A stretch of DNA of 64,000 nt from GCA-016699835 sp964543905 (GCA_964543905.1 CAZIZO010000003.1:62001-126000), one strand, 5' to 3'; shown: positions 41,067-49,890, counted from the stretch's first letter. Numbers and translations are program-made. Notes: generated by a model not told the origin, from the letters alone.

Positions 41067-42524
41067 TTACTGCGGATTTTGCGGCGAGGTGCCCGCCGGC
41101 GTGTTCGCGGGCTTGGGCGTCACGATCTCGGTGACGGGCACCTGCACGCCCGTGCCCGGGACCTGCACGGGCTGGAAGGCCTGCCCGGGGCGGAGCACAT
41201 CGACGCGCACCGGCGTGACGATGTTGAGTTTGAGTTCGCGGTCCATTTCGGCATTGCCGATCACGCCCACGACCAGCCCCAACTTGCGATCGAGATCAAA
41301 CTTCGCGTCCGGCTTGATGTAGCCCAGGGTGCGGGGCGAGAGCCCGCCCACGGACTGGATGCGGTACATGAGCGGCAGACGCTGTCCGTCGTACACCGTC
41401 GAGGGCTGGAGCGTCCCGATGATGGTGTAGACCCGGGACTTCTCGATCTCGGCGAGGCTGTTGCGGACCTGGATCTCGTTGGCGTCGAGTTGACGCTTCG
41501 CGTCCTCCGCCGCACGCACGCGGTCGCGATAGTCGCGCCGGATCGCGAGGAACTCGCGCCGCGCGATGAGTTGCTTCTTGCGTCCCGTCATTTCCGGCCC
41601 CTGCGCCTCGATGGCGCGCTGCAACTCGGCCATCAACTCGTCGTACTCCGCCTCGCTCGCGGGCTGCTTCGCGACCCGCTGGAACGTGGCTTCGAGGTCT
41701 TCGAGGCTGCCGATCTTGCGTTCGGCCGGCGTGCCCGCGACCGTCGTCGCCGCGCCCTGTGGTGCGGCGGCGCTGACCTCCACGGTGGGATTGGTCGGCG
41801 TCTGCCCCGTCGGTTGTGGAGGCTGGGTGAGGTCGGTGGTGGGGGCGGGTTGTGCCGACGCCGGGGTCGCGGTGGACGTGGTCGTCGCGCTCGGGGCGGC
41901 TTCGGGCGTCTTCGTTTCGACTTTCGGTGGCGTCGGCGCGACCTGATTCCCGGCTGCGGCGACCTCGGCGTCGGTCGCCTTGCGGATCGCGCTCATGGGC
42001 ACGTAGCCGCGGGCCGCCTCGGGCGCCTGCACCCGATACGCAACGACCACGCCCTCCTTGTTGGTCACGTTCTCGATGAACTTGAGTTCGGAGCCGACCG
42101 GGAGTGGCGTGTCGAGCAGCGCCTTCCAACTGCCGTCAAAGCCGGCGATGGTGCTGGCGGCGCGCAGGCGGCTGGCTTGTGTGAGTTTGACCACGCCGCC
42201 CTCCTGTTTGCCGTGCTCGGCCTGAACGAACGCGGTCATCTTCGCGGGGTAGGCGATCCGGGCGTAGAGCGAGCCTTCGCCGTCAACCCGGACGACAAAT
42301 CCCCTGGGCAGTTCGGCGACGGAATAAGACGTGTCGGTGAAATAGCACCGCACGGGGACTTTGTCGCTCTGGATGGTGGCCCAATAGGGCTCGGCCGCTT
42401 GGACCTGCGCGGACACGGGCGACGGGAGCGTGCCCAGCGTCAACCCGGCGCAGGAGATCAACAGCGTGTGCAGCGCGACGCCTGGGAAAAATCGGCGGGA
42501 GGGATTCGATCGATTCGACATCAT
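41067..42524 (-). CDS. Secreted SH3-like domain protein with coiled segment, function unknown
   Basis: 485 residues from ATG 42524; a second ATG directly follows it, and AAGGAG lies 9 nt upstream. A signal peptide (LHTLLISCAGLTLGTLPSPVSAQ) precedes an SH3b-like region (VPVRCYFTDTSYSVAELPRG, VVRVDGEGSLYARIAYP) and a second one near residue 110. A Pro/Thr/Ala-rich linker spans about 160-250, then a charged helical stretch (about 265-370) rich in Arg, Glu and Ala. The C-terminal 100 residues are beta-rich. It may bind cell wall. It is divergent from the TolC-like gene; no named family is recognised for the whole protein. Confidence 0.75.
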   Translation of the reverse strand: MMSNRSNPSRRFFPGVALHTLLISCAGLTLGTLPSPVSAQVQAAEPYWATIQSDKVPVRCYFTDTSYSVAELPRGFVVRVDGEGSLYARIAYPAKMTAFVQAEHGKQEGGVVKLTQASRLRAASTIAGFDGSWKALLDTPLPVGSELKFIENVTNKEGVVVAYRVQAPEAARGYVPMSAIRKATDAEVAAAGNQVAPTPPKVETKTPEAAPSATTTSTATPASAQPAPTTDLTQPPQPTGQTPTNPTVEVSAAAPQGAATTVAGTPAERKIGSLEDLEATFQRVAKQPASEAEYDELMAELQRAIEAQGPEMTGRKKQLIARREFLAIRRDYRDRVRAAEDAKRQLDANEIQVRNSLAEIEKSRVYTIIGTLQPSTVYDGQRLPLMYRIQSVGGLSPRTLGYIKPDAKFDLDRKLGLVVGVIGNAEMDRELKLNIVTPVRVDVLRPGQAFQPVQVPGTGVQVPVTEIVTPKPANTPAGTSPQNPQ

Positions 42525-42844
42525 GACCACTGACTCCTTATCCTTCGGCCCCAATGGATTCAGGCGGGGCGGCCACCCATTTGGATTTTGGGTGGGTTGT
42601 TCGGGCGGGTGGAGGCGCATTGACAGCGGACTCAGCCACTGTGGACGAACCCCGGCATCCTTCCTTCGACCGGTGCGAAGGTTAGGCATGACAATCGTTC
42701 CCTTGTCGGGTGGGTGGGTTGCGAGTGTCCCATCCTCGTGCCGCGATGGGAAAAAAAGGGCCCGCGAGCGCCCGATGCTGGGCGGTGACAAACCCAGACA
42801 AATCCCTCCCCGCCTTTGACCCCACGCTCTAGTCGGAGTACGTT
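42525..42844. other. Divergent intergenic region
   Basis: 320 nt between the SH3-like gene (minus) and the TolC-like gene (plus). It contains the promoter at 42816-42844. I see no gene. Confidence 0.5.
42816..42844 (+). promoter_or_regulatory. Sigma-70-type promoter of the TolC-like gene
   Basis: TTGACC and TACGTT are separated by 17 nt. The -10 box abuts the GTG at 42845, so if this promoter is used, the ATG at 42854 would be the real, nearly leaderless start. Confidence 0.5.
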
Positions 42845-44725
42845 GTGTCCCCCATGCACGCCGATCGCCGAACCGCTGCTGTCCGCCTTCTCTATCGCGC
42901 GGGGGCGCTCGCGCTGGGCGCGGGCGGAGTTTGGGCGATGTCGGGATGTTCGACGAGTCCGCTGGATGCGAAGGCGGAGGCCGACCTGAAGAGGGCTGTG
43001 CGCACGGCGGCGTCGAGGGAGTTGGCCGAGGCGCAGAAGCACCCGCAATCGGTGACGTTGACGCGCGATCAGGCCGCCGATCGCTTGGATATCCGCCCGC
43101 AGGTTCGTGAGGAACTCGACAAGATGGCGGGTGCGGAATCGTACTCGGCATCACCGCCGCCCCTGAGCAATGACCTTCTGAACGAGCCGTCGCGCACGGT
43201 GATGCTGAGTCTGGAGCGGGCGATCCGCTCGACGGTCTCGAACAACATCGCGGTGCAGTTCGCACGGCTGAGCCCGGCGATCTCGGAGGCGCAGGTCGTG
43301 ACGGCGGAGGCGGCGTTCGACTGGGTGCTCTTCGCGAACACCTCGTACACCAACACGGACCAGCCGACGGTGCGGGGTATCGGCGTGGGGAACACATCGC
43401 AAGCGATCAACACGACGGGCGGGCTTCGCCGCCAGTTGGTGGGGGGTGGGCGCTTCACGGTGCAGCAGGAGTTCAACTACACGCAGACCCGGCAGCCGAC
43501 GAACACCTCGCCCAGCCCCGCGAACTCGCTCGCGTACGTCGTGCAGTACGACCAGCCGCTGTTGCGCAACGGGGGCTCGGAGGTCGCGCTGGCGGAGATT
43601 CGTTTGGCACGGAATGCGGAGCGCAACGCCGTGCAGACGCTCAAACGCGATCTTCTTCGGACCGTCGGAGACACGGAGCGGGCGTACTGGCAACTGGTGC
43701 AGGCGTATCGGGAAATTCAGATCTTGCAGCGTCTGCTGGAGCGCGGCATCCAGGTGCGCGACCAGATCGTGGCGCGACGCGGGATCGACGCGAACCAGGC
43801 CGCGATCGGACGGGCGAACTCGACGGTGGAGTCGCGGAAGGCCGACGTGCTGCGGGCGCAGACGAATCTTCGGCTGGTGAGCGATCGCCTGAAACAACTG
43901 ATGAACGATCCCGACGTCCCGGTGGGGTCCGAGGTGATCCTGATCCCCGCCGATCGCGCGGTGGACGAGCCGGTGAAGTTCAGCCTGGTGGAATCGCTGC
44001 GATCGGCGGTGCAGTATCGCCCCGAGGTGCAACTGGCCATTCTGTCGATCGACGATGCCACGATCCGGCGCATGGTGGCCGAGAACGCGCGGCTTCCCGA
44101 CCTGAGCCTGCGCCTCCAGACGCGTGTGAGCGGGCTGAACGACAGCCCCAATCGGGCGCTCGGGGACGTCGTCGATGCCGGGTTTGTCGACTACATCGCG
44201 GGGCTCGTGTTCGAGCAGCCCATCGGGAACCGCCGCGCCGAGGCCGACCTCCGCCGACGCTCGCTGGAGCGCATGCAGAGCGTGGTGGCGTATCGCAACA
44301 CGGTGCAGCAGGTCATCGGCGAAGTGAAATCCGCGCTCGACCGCATGGTCTTGAACTATCGCTTGACCGATCAGACCAAGGCGAGCCGGGTGGCCGCTGC
44401 CGACTCGCTCCGCGTGCTGCTCGTTGAGAAGCAGACGAACCAGGCGTATACCGTCGAGCGGCTGGACCTGGAACTGCGCGAGCAGGAGAACCTTGCCCAG
44501 GCCGAACGGCAGGAGGTGGGGGCCCTCATCGACTACAACACCGCGCTGGTGGACCTGTTCGCCTCCATGGGCACCCTTCTGGAGCGCAATCGAATCGAGT
44601 TCGTCGTCCCGACGGCGTTGGACGCGCTCCGCGGGGGTGACTGGACCAACACCACGCCGACCGTGAACTGGACCGGGGGCATAGGGCCGGAGAGCGATCT
44701 CTATAACAAACGCCGAACTCGGTGA
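42845..44725 (+). CDS. TolC-like outer-membrane efflux lipoprotein
   Basis: 626 residues. The N-terminus carries a lipobox-like VWAMSGCSTSP, so the mature protein probably begins at a lipidated Cys. Two OEP repeats follow with long helical hairpins: SLERAIRSTVSNNIAVQFARL and VYFDxx-like beta parts, then LRRTVGDTERAYWQLVQAYRE-type helix segments, and a second round with SLRSAVQYRPEVQLAI and LDLELREQENLAQAERQEV. The protein would form a trimeric channel with an inner-membrane pump, none of which is adjacent. The start is ambiguous: GTG 42845 has GGAG 6 nt upstream, while ATG 42854 suits the promoter. Confidence 0.87.
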   Translation: MSPMHADRRTAAVRLLYRAGALALGAGGVWAMSGCSTSPLDAKAEADLKRAVRTAASRELAEAQKHPQSVTLTRDQAADRLDIRPQVREELDKMAGAESYSASPPPLSNDLLNEPSRTVMLSLERAIRSTVSNNIAVQFARLSPAISEAQVVTAEAAFDWVLFANTSYTNTDQPTVRGIGVGNTSQAINTTGGLRRQLVGGGRFTVQQEFNYTQTRQPTNTSPSPANSLAYVVQYDQPLLRNGGSEVALAEIRLARNAERNAVQTLKRDLLRTVGDTERAYWQLVQAYREIQILQRLLERGIQVRDQIVARRGIDANQAAIGRANSTVESRKADVLRAQTNLRLVSDRLKQLMNDPDVPVGSEVILIPADRAVDEPVKFSLVESLRSAVQYRPEVQLAILSIDDATIRRMVAENARLPDLSLRLQTRVSGLNDSPNRALGDVVDAGFVDYIAGLVFEQPIGNRRAEADLRRRSLERMQSVVAYRNTVQQVIGEVKSALDRMVLNYRLTDQTKASRVAAADSLRVLLVEKQTNQAYTVERLDLELREQENLAQAERQEVGALIDYNTALVDLFASMGTLLERNRIEFVVPTALDALRGGDWTNTTPTVNWTGGIGPESDLYNKRRTR

Positions 44726-44745
44726 GGGCGAGTCCTTGGCGGACC

Positions 44746-44773
44746 TTGCCTTTGTGCGGCACCAGCCTAAACT
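44746..44773 (+). promoter_or_regulatory. Sigma-70-type promoter of rplU
   Basis: TTGCCT and TAAACT are separated by 16 nt, with a leader of about 48 nt before ATG 44828. Confidence 0.65.
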
Positions 44774-44827
44774 CCCCTCCCACTTTGGGCGGCCTGTTTT
44801 CTTGCTTGCCCCACGGAGTTTGAACCC

Positions 44828-45154
44828 ATGTACGCGATCATCGAAGAGTCGGGCGGGCAGCGCAAGGTCACCAACGGCGAGGAGTTCCTCATTGACTTGG
44901 CCGACGGCGGGGAAGTCGCCAAGGGCAAGGCCATCACGTTCGACAAGGTGCTCGTCGTGGGCGAAGCGGGCGGCAACGCCAAACTCGGGCAGCCTTACGT
45001 CGCCGGCGCATCGGTTACCGTCGAGGTGGTCGATCCGATCGTCAAGGGCGAGAAGTTGCACATCTGGCACTTCCGCGAGAAGAAGGCCTGGCAGAAGAAG
45101 ACTGGTCACCGCCAGCGCTATACCAAGGTGAAGGTCACCGGCATCAAGGGCTGA
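44828..45154 (+). CDS. rplU: 50S ribosomal protein L21
   Basis: 108 residues, normal for bL21. MYAIIEESGGQRKV opens the protein and the conserved C-terminal GEKLHIWHFREKKAW, then TGHRQRYTKVKVTGI, close it. bL21 binds 23S rRNA in the large subunit. In most bacteria rpmA (bL27) follows directly; here a terminator and uvrC follow instead, so rpmA must lie elsewhere. Confidence 0.97.
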   Translation: MYAIIEESGGQRKVTNGEEFLIDLADGGEVAKGKAITFDKVLVVGEAGGNAKLGQPYVAGASVTVEVVDPIVKGEKLHIWHFREKKAWQKKTGHRQRYTKVKVTGIKG

Positions 45155-45178
45155 GTCTTCCATCCGGACTCGTTGAGG

Positions 45179-45210
45179 CACGCCTCGCGTTGCGGGGCGT
45201 GTTCGTTTTT
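45179..45210 (+). terminator. Rho-independent terminator after rplU
   Basis: A GC-rich imperfect hairpin (CACGCC...GGCGTG, 45179-45201) is followed by TTCGTTTTT. Confidence 0.8.
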
Positions 45211-45304
45211 GTCCCGCATGAGGTGAACCGTCCGGCGGCGTGGCCTTGACTTGTCCGCTGGCTCGCGTGAACGGCACGGACGCGCGTGTTTCATACACTC
45301 TGCC

Positions 45305-46717
45305 GTGCCCGACGATCCTTCCTTGCCGCCCGTCGATGACGAGGGCTTCCTGCCCAAGGACGCGCCACCCGCGTGGGGGGTGGAGTCACGCGAGGAACGG
45401 CTGGCTCGGCTGTTGAAGAAGGCTCGGAACTTGCCGGCGATCCCGGGTGTGTACCTGATGTCGGACCACAAGGGGGTGGTGATCTACGTGGGCAAGGCGG
45501 CGCGGCTGCCGGATCGCGTCGCGTCGTACTTTGTGCCCAGCGCCGATCCGGGCGGGCGGAAGACGGCGATGCTGGAGGTCGTGCACGACTTTGACATTCT
45601 CCCTTGCGCGGGCGAGTGGGAGGCGCTGCTCGCGGAGAATCGGCTGATCAAGGACATCAAGCCGAAGTTCAACACGCGGCTGATCGACGACAAGACGTTT
45701 CCGTATCTCGCGGTGACGGGCAAGGAGGATTTTCCGCGTGTGTTCCTCACACGCTCACCCGCGGACCCGGAGTTGAGGGGCGCGAAGATCTTTGGACCGT
45801 TCGCGAGCGCGGGGGCGTTGCGCGAGGCGATCCAAACCCTGCAGCGCGTCTTCAAGTTCCGAACCTGCAAACTCGACATCATCGAGGGCGACCCCAGGAA
45901 CAAGCACTTTCGCCCGTGCATCCTGTACAGCATCGGGCAATGCACCGCGCCGTGTGCGGACAAGATCGGGAAGGAGGCGTATGCCGAGGACATTGAGCGA
46001 TTCGTGCGATTCCTGAACACCAAGCGCACGGTGCTGCTGCGTGAGATGCGGGAGGAGATGGGCAAAGCCGCGGAGGAGTTGCGATTCGAGCGGGCCGCCA
46101 TCTTGCGCGATCAGATCAAGTCGATCGAGAAACTCGACGAGCGCGGGACGCGCGACGACGGCTGGCAGCCCGAGGCCGAGGCCACCATCATCGACCCGGA
46201 GAAGGGCCTCAAGAGCCTGCAGAAGACCCTGGAGATGGACGAGCCCATCCGCGTGGTCGAAGGGATCGACATCGCGCATCTGCAGGGCAACGAGACGGTC
46301 GCGAGCAAGGTGTGCTTCGTGGATGGCAAGCCGCTCAAGGCCCAATACCGACGCTATCGGATCCAAACGGTGAGCAACGACGACTATTCGAGCATCCGCG
46401 AGGTGGTGAGCCGGCGGTACCGCGAGGCCGGGAAGGGCGAGGAGTTATACCCCGACGTGATCCTCATCGACGGCGGGCTGGGGCAACTGCACGCGGCGCT
46501 GGAGGCGTTTGAGCAACTGGACGTGAAGCCGCCGATGGTGATCAGCCTCGCCAAGAAAGAGGAGTTGATCTACGTGCAGCGTCGCGGTGAGCCGATCCGC
46601 CTGGGGAGAGAGAACGCGGGGCTTCGGCTGTGCCAGTCGATCCGGGATGAGGCGCACCGCTTCGCCCAGCACTACCACCATGTGCTTCGCCGGAAGAAGA
46701 CGCTGGACGAAGAGTGA
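45305..46717 (+). CDS. uvrC: UvrC-like excinuclease subunit lacking the C-terminal HhH domain
   Basis: UvrC makes the dual incisions of nucleotide-excision repair with UvrAB. From GTG 45305 the protein has 470 residues; a TTG at 45251 would add 18. A GIY-YIG nuclease domain begins at IPGVYLM with VVIYVGKAARL, the Cys-rich region follows (CILYSIGQCTAPC), then a UVR motif (ELRFERAAILRDQIK) and the RNase H-like second nuclease (VVEGIDIAHLQGNET, DVILIDGGLGQLHAAL). The protein ends 10 residues after RDEAHRFAQHYHHVL, exactly where other UvrC proteins continue into a helix-hairpin-helix pair (E. coli UvrC has 610 residues). No frameshifted HhH sequence is obvious downstream. Confidence 0.9.
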   Translation: MPDDPSLPPVDDEGFLPKDAPPAWGVESREERLARLLKKARNLPAIPGVYLMSDHKGVVIYVGKAARLPDRVASYFVPSADPGGRKTAMLEVVHDFDILPCAGEWEALLAENRLIKDIKPKFNTRLIDDKTFPYLAVTGKEDFPRVFLTRSPADPELRGAKIFGPFASAGALREAIQTLQRVFKFRTCKLDIIEGDPRNKHFRPCILYSIGQCTAPCADKIGKEAYAEDIERFVRFLNTKRTVLLREMREEMGKAAEELRFERAAILRDQIKSIEKLDERGTRDDGWQPEAEATIIDPEKGLKSLQKTLEMDEPIRVVEGIDIAHLQGNETVASKVCFVDGKPLKAQYRRYRIQTVSNDDYSSIREVVSRRYREAGKGEELYPDVILIDGGLGQLHAALEAFEQLDVKPPMVISLAKKEELIYVQRRGEPIRLGRENAGLRLCQSIRDEAHRFAQHYHHVLRRKKTLDEE

Positions 46718-47165
46718 GGGCCTACAGACGGGCAACGGCGTCATTTCCGTACAAACACGTGCCGGGAGACATGCACACTTGCCTCGATGATGGGTACGCG
46801 CGGGTGCGCGTGCAAGCCCATCCTCGGAGTGCTGCCGATCATTTTCGCGGCGTCGCTGGACGTCATGAAGCCCTCGAATCCGGTGGAGGGGATGCTCGCG
46901 ATCCAGGTGATCTGGAACCACCGGCGTGTCGCCCATCGCCCGTGCTTGGCCGCACAGAAGACGAACCTGGACACGCTCTGAACGGTGCAACACGCCCTCG
47001 ATGCGGGTGGGAGTACCTTCCGTCGGCCGGCGGCGACTATGAGGCCGCTGTCGCGACCGGATGTTCCATTCGCGATCGCGTCAGCAAACCGTCGGGAAGG
47101 GTGGCCACCCGCACTCCCGCAACCCTTCCTGATTGGGAATGCTCACGGAGTGCACCATTGCGGGA
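46718..47165. other. Convergent intergenic region, no supported gene
   Basis: 448 nt between uvrC (plus) and a GC-dockerin gene (minus). Short frames exist on both strands. The minus frame ending near 46741 contains MTSSDAAKMIGSTPR, which has a faint look of an excisionase-type helix-turn-helix, but it is short and lacks a ribosome-binding site. I treat the region as noncoding or decayed. Confidence 0.35.
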
Positions 47166-48413
47166 TCAACATCCCGCCTCAAACCGCACCAGGTAATACA
47201 GCAGATCATCGATCGTCAGCCCGCCATCCGGAGTGCCCGTGCCGCTGCCGTCGTCGATATCTGCCCCCATCTCACCCACCTCGAAGATGGAGAGGTAGTA
47301 CAGCAAGTCGTCGATCGTCACGCCCCCGTCCGGCGTGCCGCTGGCATAGCCATTGTCCACGTCGGCGAGGCAGTGGTACACCCGCCAGACCGAACTCACG
47401 CCGTCCGCGATGTAGAGCGTCGGGTTCCCGCGATATCGATAGGGACCCGTGTCCACGAACATCAAGTACGCCGCCCCCGGCAGTCCGCTGATGAACAGAC
47501 GCACCGTTCCGTCTGTTGAAACCGTGTGCACCGTTCCCAACGGCAAGTTGGCGACATACAAATCACGTGTGAACAGGTCGACTCCTGGGCCGAACGCCAG
47601 GCCTTCGATCCCGGGCGAGAGTTGCGCTCGTGGCAGCGGCGCCCCGCTTGTTCCACTCGGATCGACCACGACGCAGTACACCCGTCCTGTGCTGTATGAC
47701 GACACCCACATCCCGCCGCACGCCAAGGATCCGCTCGTCCCGAGTTCAAAGGTGAAATAACGCGGGTCCGTGTTCGGCATCGGACAGAACATCGATCGCT
47801 CACCGCTCGGCAGATATCGCAGAATACCATCGTCCTCGTCGTTTCCCCATTCGGATACGTACATGTACCCGCCAAAGGCGTGGCCCGGCGTGCGATCAAA
47901 CTGCAACTGCGCCGGCCCGGGCTGCCCCGCGAACCATGGCATCCATCCTGGACCTAGAGGCGGTGCGCACAGCAGCGGCAATCCTGGCTCGGCTCCACCA
48001 TGGGAAATCGCAAACCTTGGCGGCGCGGGAAACGGGAACCCATACAACACCGCCGTGGGCGCGGGCAAGTTCGCCAGCGGAGCATCGATGTCGATGCCGT
48101 ACGGCGCACCAGGCGTCAGGCTTCCAGGAAACCCGGGAATCCGAGTGAAGGGCCACTCCGACCCATCGGGCCTGATCGACACGACTTCACGCCCTCCGAG
48201 TTCCGAGATGTACATCCAGCCGCCATATGGCCCGTCCGGCATGTCGATCAGGCCGAACTTTGGCGCCAAAAGTACCGGTCTCCCCGCCGCTTCGCCCGCG
48301 AACGGCTCGATGATGAGCCCGGGTACGGTGCATTGCTGCGCGGCCGCGCTCTGGCTGATCAGGAACAAGGCGAGGGCCGTCGTCGTCCGTCGGAGTTTCA
48401 AGCCAGTATGCAT
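47166..48413 (-). CDS. Secreted beta-propeller-like protein with GC-type dockerin
   Basis: 415 residues from ATG 48413, with GGAGG 7 nt upstream. The signal peptide is TTTALALFLISQSAAAQ. The main part has repeated strands such as GGWMYISELGGREVVSIRPD, GGYMYVSEWGNDEDDGILRY, LACGGMWVSSYSTGRVYCV and DLYVANLPLGTVHTVS, consistent with an SMP-30/NHL-like propeller. Two dockerin-like repeats end VRFEAGC. It is the only intact GC-dockerin gene on the minus strand and lies at the left border of the accessory region. Confidence 0.84.
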   Translation of the reverse strand: MHTGLKLRRTTTALALFLISQSAAAQQCTVPGLIIEPFAGEAAGRPVLLAPKFGLIDMPDGPYGGWMYISELGGREVVSIRPDGSEWPFTRIPGFPGSLTPGAPYGIDIDAPLANLPAPTAVLYGFPFPAPPRFAISHGGAEPGLPLLCAPPLGPGWMPWFAGQPGPAQLQFDRTPGHAFGGYMYVSEWGNDEDDGILRYLPSGERSMFCPMPNTDPRYFTFELGTSGSLACGGMWVSSYSTGRVYCVVVDPSGTSGAPLPRAQLSPGIEGLAFGPGVDLFTRDLYVANLPLGTVHTVSTDGTVRLFISGLPGAAYLMFVDTGPYRYRGNPTLYIADGVSSVWRVYHCLADVDNGYASGTPDGGVTIDDLLYYLSIFEVGEMGADIDDGSGTGTPDGGLTIDDLLYYLVRFEAGC

Positions 48414-48546
48414 TTGTGCGCCTCCGCAGGAAACCATTGGATTTGTCGCAGGACATATCTCTCTGACGCTCGCTCCATCATGCTTGTCCGCATAGGGCCG
48501 AACCGCCAACAAGGAAATATTCCCAATTGGGCACGTTGGCCCGCGA

Positions 48547-48557
48547 GTCTGTCAGAC
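48547..48557. promoter_or_regulatory. Candidate upstream activator site 1
   Basis: A perfect 5+1+5 palindrome, GTCTGTCAGAC, centred about 326 bp upstream of the predicted sigma-54 start. It shares TCTGTCAGA with the second site. Binding by the activator encoded at 54821-56275 is inferred. Confidence 0.5.
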
Positions 48558-48679
48558 GCCGCCGATCGCGTCGGCTCTGCTGGAATGATTCCAAGGAAGT
48601 CACGATCGAAGCCTCGGACGGTCTCAAGTCCGAACTCGGACACGCTCGCCACGTCTATGGAGAGGGTTCGCCCGCAGGA

Positions 48680-48690
48680 CTCTGTCAGAG
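48680..48690. promoter_or_regulatory. Candidate upstream activator site 2
   Basis: A perfect 5+1+5 palindrome, CTCTGTCAGAG, with the same TCTGTCAGA core as the site 133 bp to its left. Its centre is about 193 bp upstream of the predicted start, a usual enhancer distance for sigma-54 activators. Confidence 0.5.
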
Positions 48691-48850
48691 ACTTATGCCA
48701 AGGGCTCGCGACCAATCTCGACTGGAGGTATTCCTGTCCATCCGGAGCGCTCGGACGAAGGAGATTGCGCTCCCGGGCAGGTCGAAGCGAAGTTTGATTC
48801 GTCGACGCATCGAGATGGGTGTTCTACGAACGAATGGGGCGAGGCCGTCG

Positions 48851-48868
48851 TTGGCACGTGGGTTGCAA
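48851..48868 (+). promoter_or_regulatory. Consensus sigma-54 (RpoN) promoter
   Basis: TTGGCACG, four nt, TTGCAA. It matches the TGGCACG-N4-TTGCW consensus at every defined position, with GG and GC at the -24 and -12 sites. Transcription is predicted to start near 48878, leaving a leader of 38 nt that contains the AAGGAG site of the first gene. Confidence 0.9.
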
Positions 48869-48915
48869 TCCGTCGTCGGGTTCAAACCTGTCACACCGAC
48901 ACGAAGGAGCAGTCC

Positions 48916-49890
48916 ATGCACAACACCGACCGCACGCAGCAGTACCTCGAGACCCCGAACATGGAGAACGCCTACGAGTACCAGGAGTTCCCGCAGGGTG
49001 AGGTCTATGGCGAGTATCAGGGAGAGCAACAAGGCGAGTACGAGGGGGCGTACCAAGGCGAATCCGACTTTGAGTACCAGGGCGAGTTGGTTCATCCCGT
49101 CACTGGAGAGATCAACCAAGAACTTGAGATGGAGTTCGCCGCAGAGTTGTTGAGCGTGAACAACGAGATGGAACTTGACCAGTTCCTGGGCAAACTCATT
49201 CGCCGCGTCGGGCGCGGATTCAAGAAGTTCGCGCGATCGGGGTTCGGGCGCACGCTGGGCGGCGCGCTGAAGGGCGTCGCAAAGATGGCGTTGCCCATCG
49301 CGGGGCGGGCCTTGGGCTCGTTGATTCCAGTTCCCGGGGTGGGCACGGCTCTGGGCGGGATGGCGGCCGATGCGGCCGGGAAGGCCCTCGGTCTTGAGTT
49401 TGAGGGGATGTCGTACGAAGACCGCGAGTTCGAAGTCGCGCGGCGCGTGGTGCGCACGGCGATCGAATCGGCGCGGGCCTTGGAACAGATTCCCGAGGGC
49501 GAGGTCGTGATGGAGGGGGAGATCCTTCGCACGATCGGGAACATCGCGTCGCGCTTCCTGCCCGGCGCCGCCGGGTCGATCTTGGGCGCCATCACGGGGC
49601 AGGCCGCGTCGGGCGCACAAGGTAGCGGGGGGATCGGGGGCAACTTCAACATCCAATCGCCCGGCGGCTGGCGTATCTCCGCGGGTGGTCAGGCGGGCGG
49701 GCAAGGGAGTTATGGCTCAACGGTCGGCGTCAACACGTCGGCACCCCCACTGCGCGTACCGAGACCCGGACCTGTTCCCAGTTTCCCACCGCGTCCGATC
49801 GGTGGTGGTGGGGGTGGTGGTGGACGCCCGCGATCTCGCGGCGGGCGTTGGATTCGCAGCGGCCGCAACATCATCGTGCTCGGTGCCTAA
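48916..49890 (+). CDS. EYQGE-repeat glycine-zipper protein, operon gene 1, function unknown
   Basis: 324 residues; AAGGAG lies 6 nt before ATG 48916. There is no signal peptide. Residues 19-57 are acidic aromatic repeats (EYQEF, GEYQGE, GEYEGAYQGE, FEYQGE). Residues 67-98 form an amphipathic helix (QELEMEFAAELLSVNNEM, then DQFLGKLIRRVG). A basic patch (100-112) leads to a Gly/Ala-rich hydrophobic stretch at 113-160 with LGGALKGVAKMALPIAG and PGVGTALGGMAADAAG, resembling glycine zippers of membrane-active peptides. Residues 166-235 add a second helical/hydrophobic part, then a Gly/Ser/Pro/Arg-rich tail ends RWIRSGRNIIVLGA. It may be a self-assembling or membrane-inserting structural protein. 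I cannot name a family. Confidence 0.85.
   Translation: MHNTDRTQQYLETPNMENAYEYQEFPQGEVYGEYQGEQQGEYEGAYQGESDFEYQGELVHPVTGEINQELEMEFAAELLSVNNEMELDQFLGKLIRRVGRGFKKFARSGFGRTLGGALKGVAKMALPIAGRALGSLIPVPGVGTALGGMAADAAGKALGLEFEGMSYEDREFEVARRVVRTAIESARALEQIPEGEVVMEGEILRTIGNIASRFLPGAAGSILGAITGQAASGAQGSGGIGGNFNIQSPGGWRISAGGQAGGQGSYGSTVGVNTSAPPLRVPRPGPVPSFPPRPIGGGGGGGGRPRSRGGRWIRSGRNIIVLGA
48973..49086 (+). repeat. Short imperfect repeats encoding [EDS][YF]xGE units
   Basis: About seven degenerate repeats of 9-15 nt around GAGTAYCAGGGCGAG encode the acidic aromatic N-terminus of operon gene 1. Confidence 0.7.

Larger units (their letters stand above)
48414..48915. other. Regulatory intergenic region of the sigma-54 operon
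   Basis: 502 nt between the divergent GC-dockerin gene and the operon head. It holds a sigma-54 promoter and two palindromes, listed separately. No gene is supported; the frames on both strands lack ribosome-binding sites and recognisable sequence. Confidence 0.6.

Noticed and set aside
46741..46974. 77-codon minus-strand frame with a helix-turn-helix-like stretch
   Set aside because: Short, without a ribosome-binding site, and the resemblance is faint; kept only as a note on the intergenic region.
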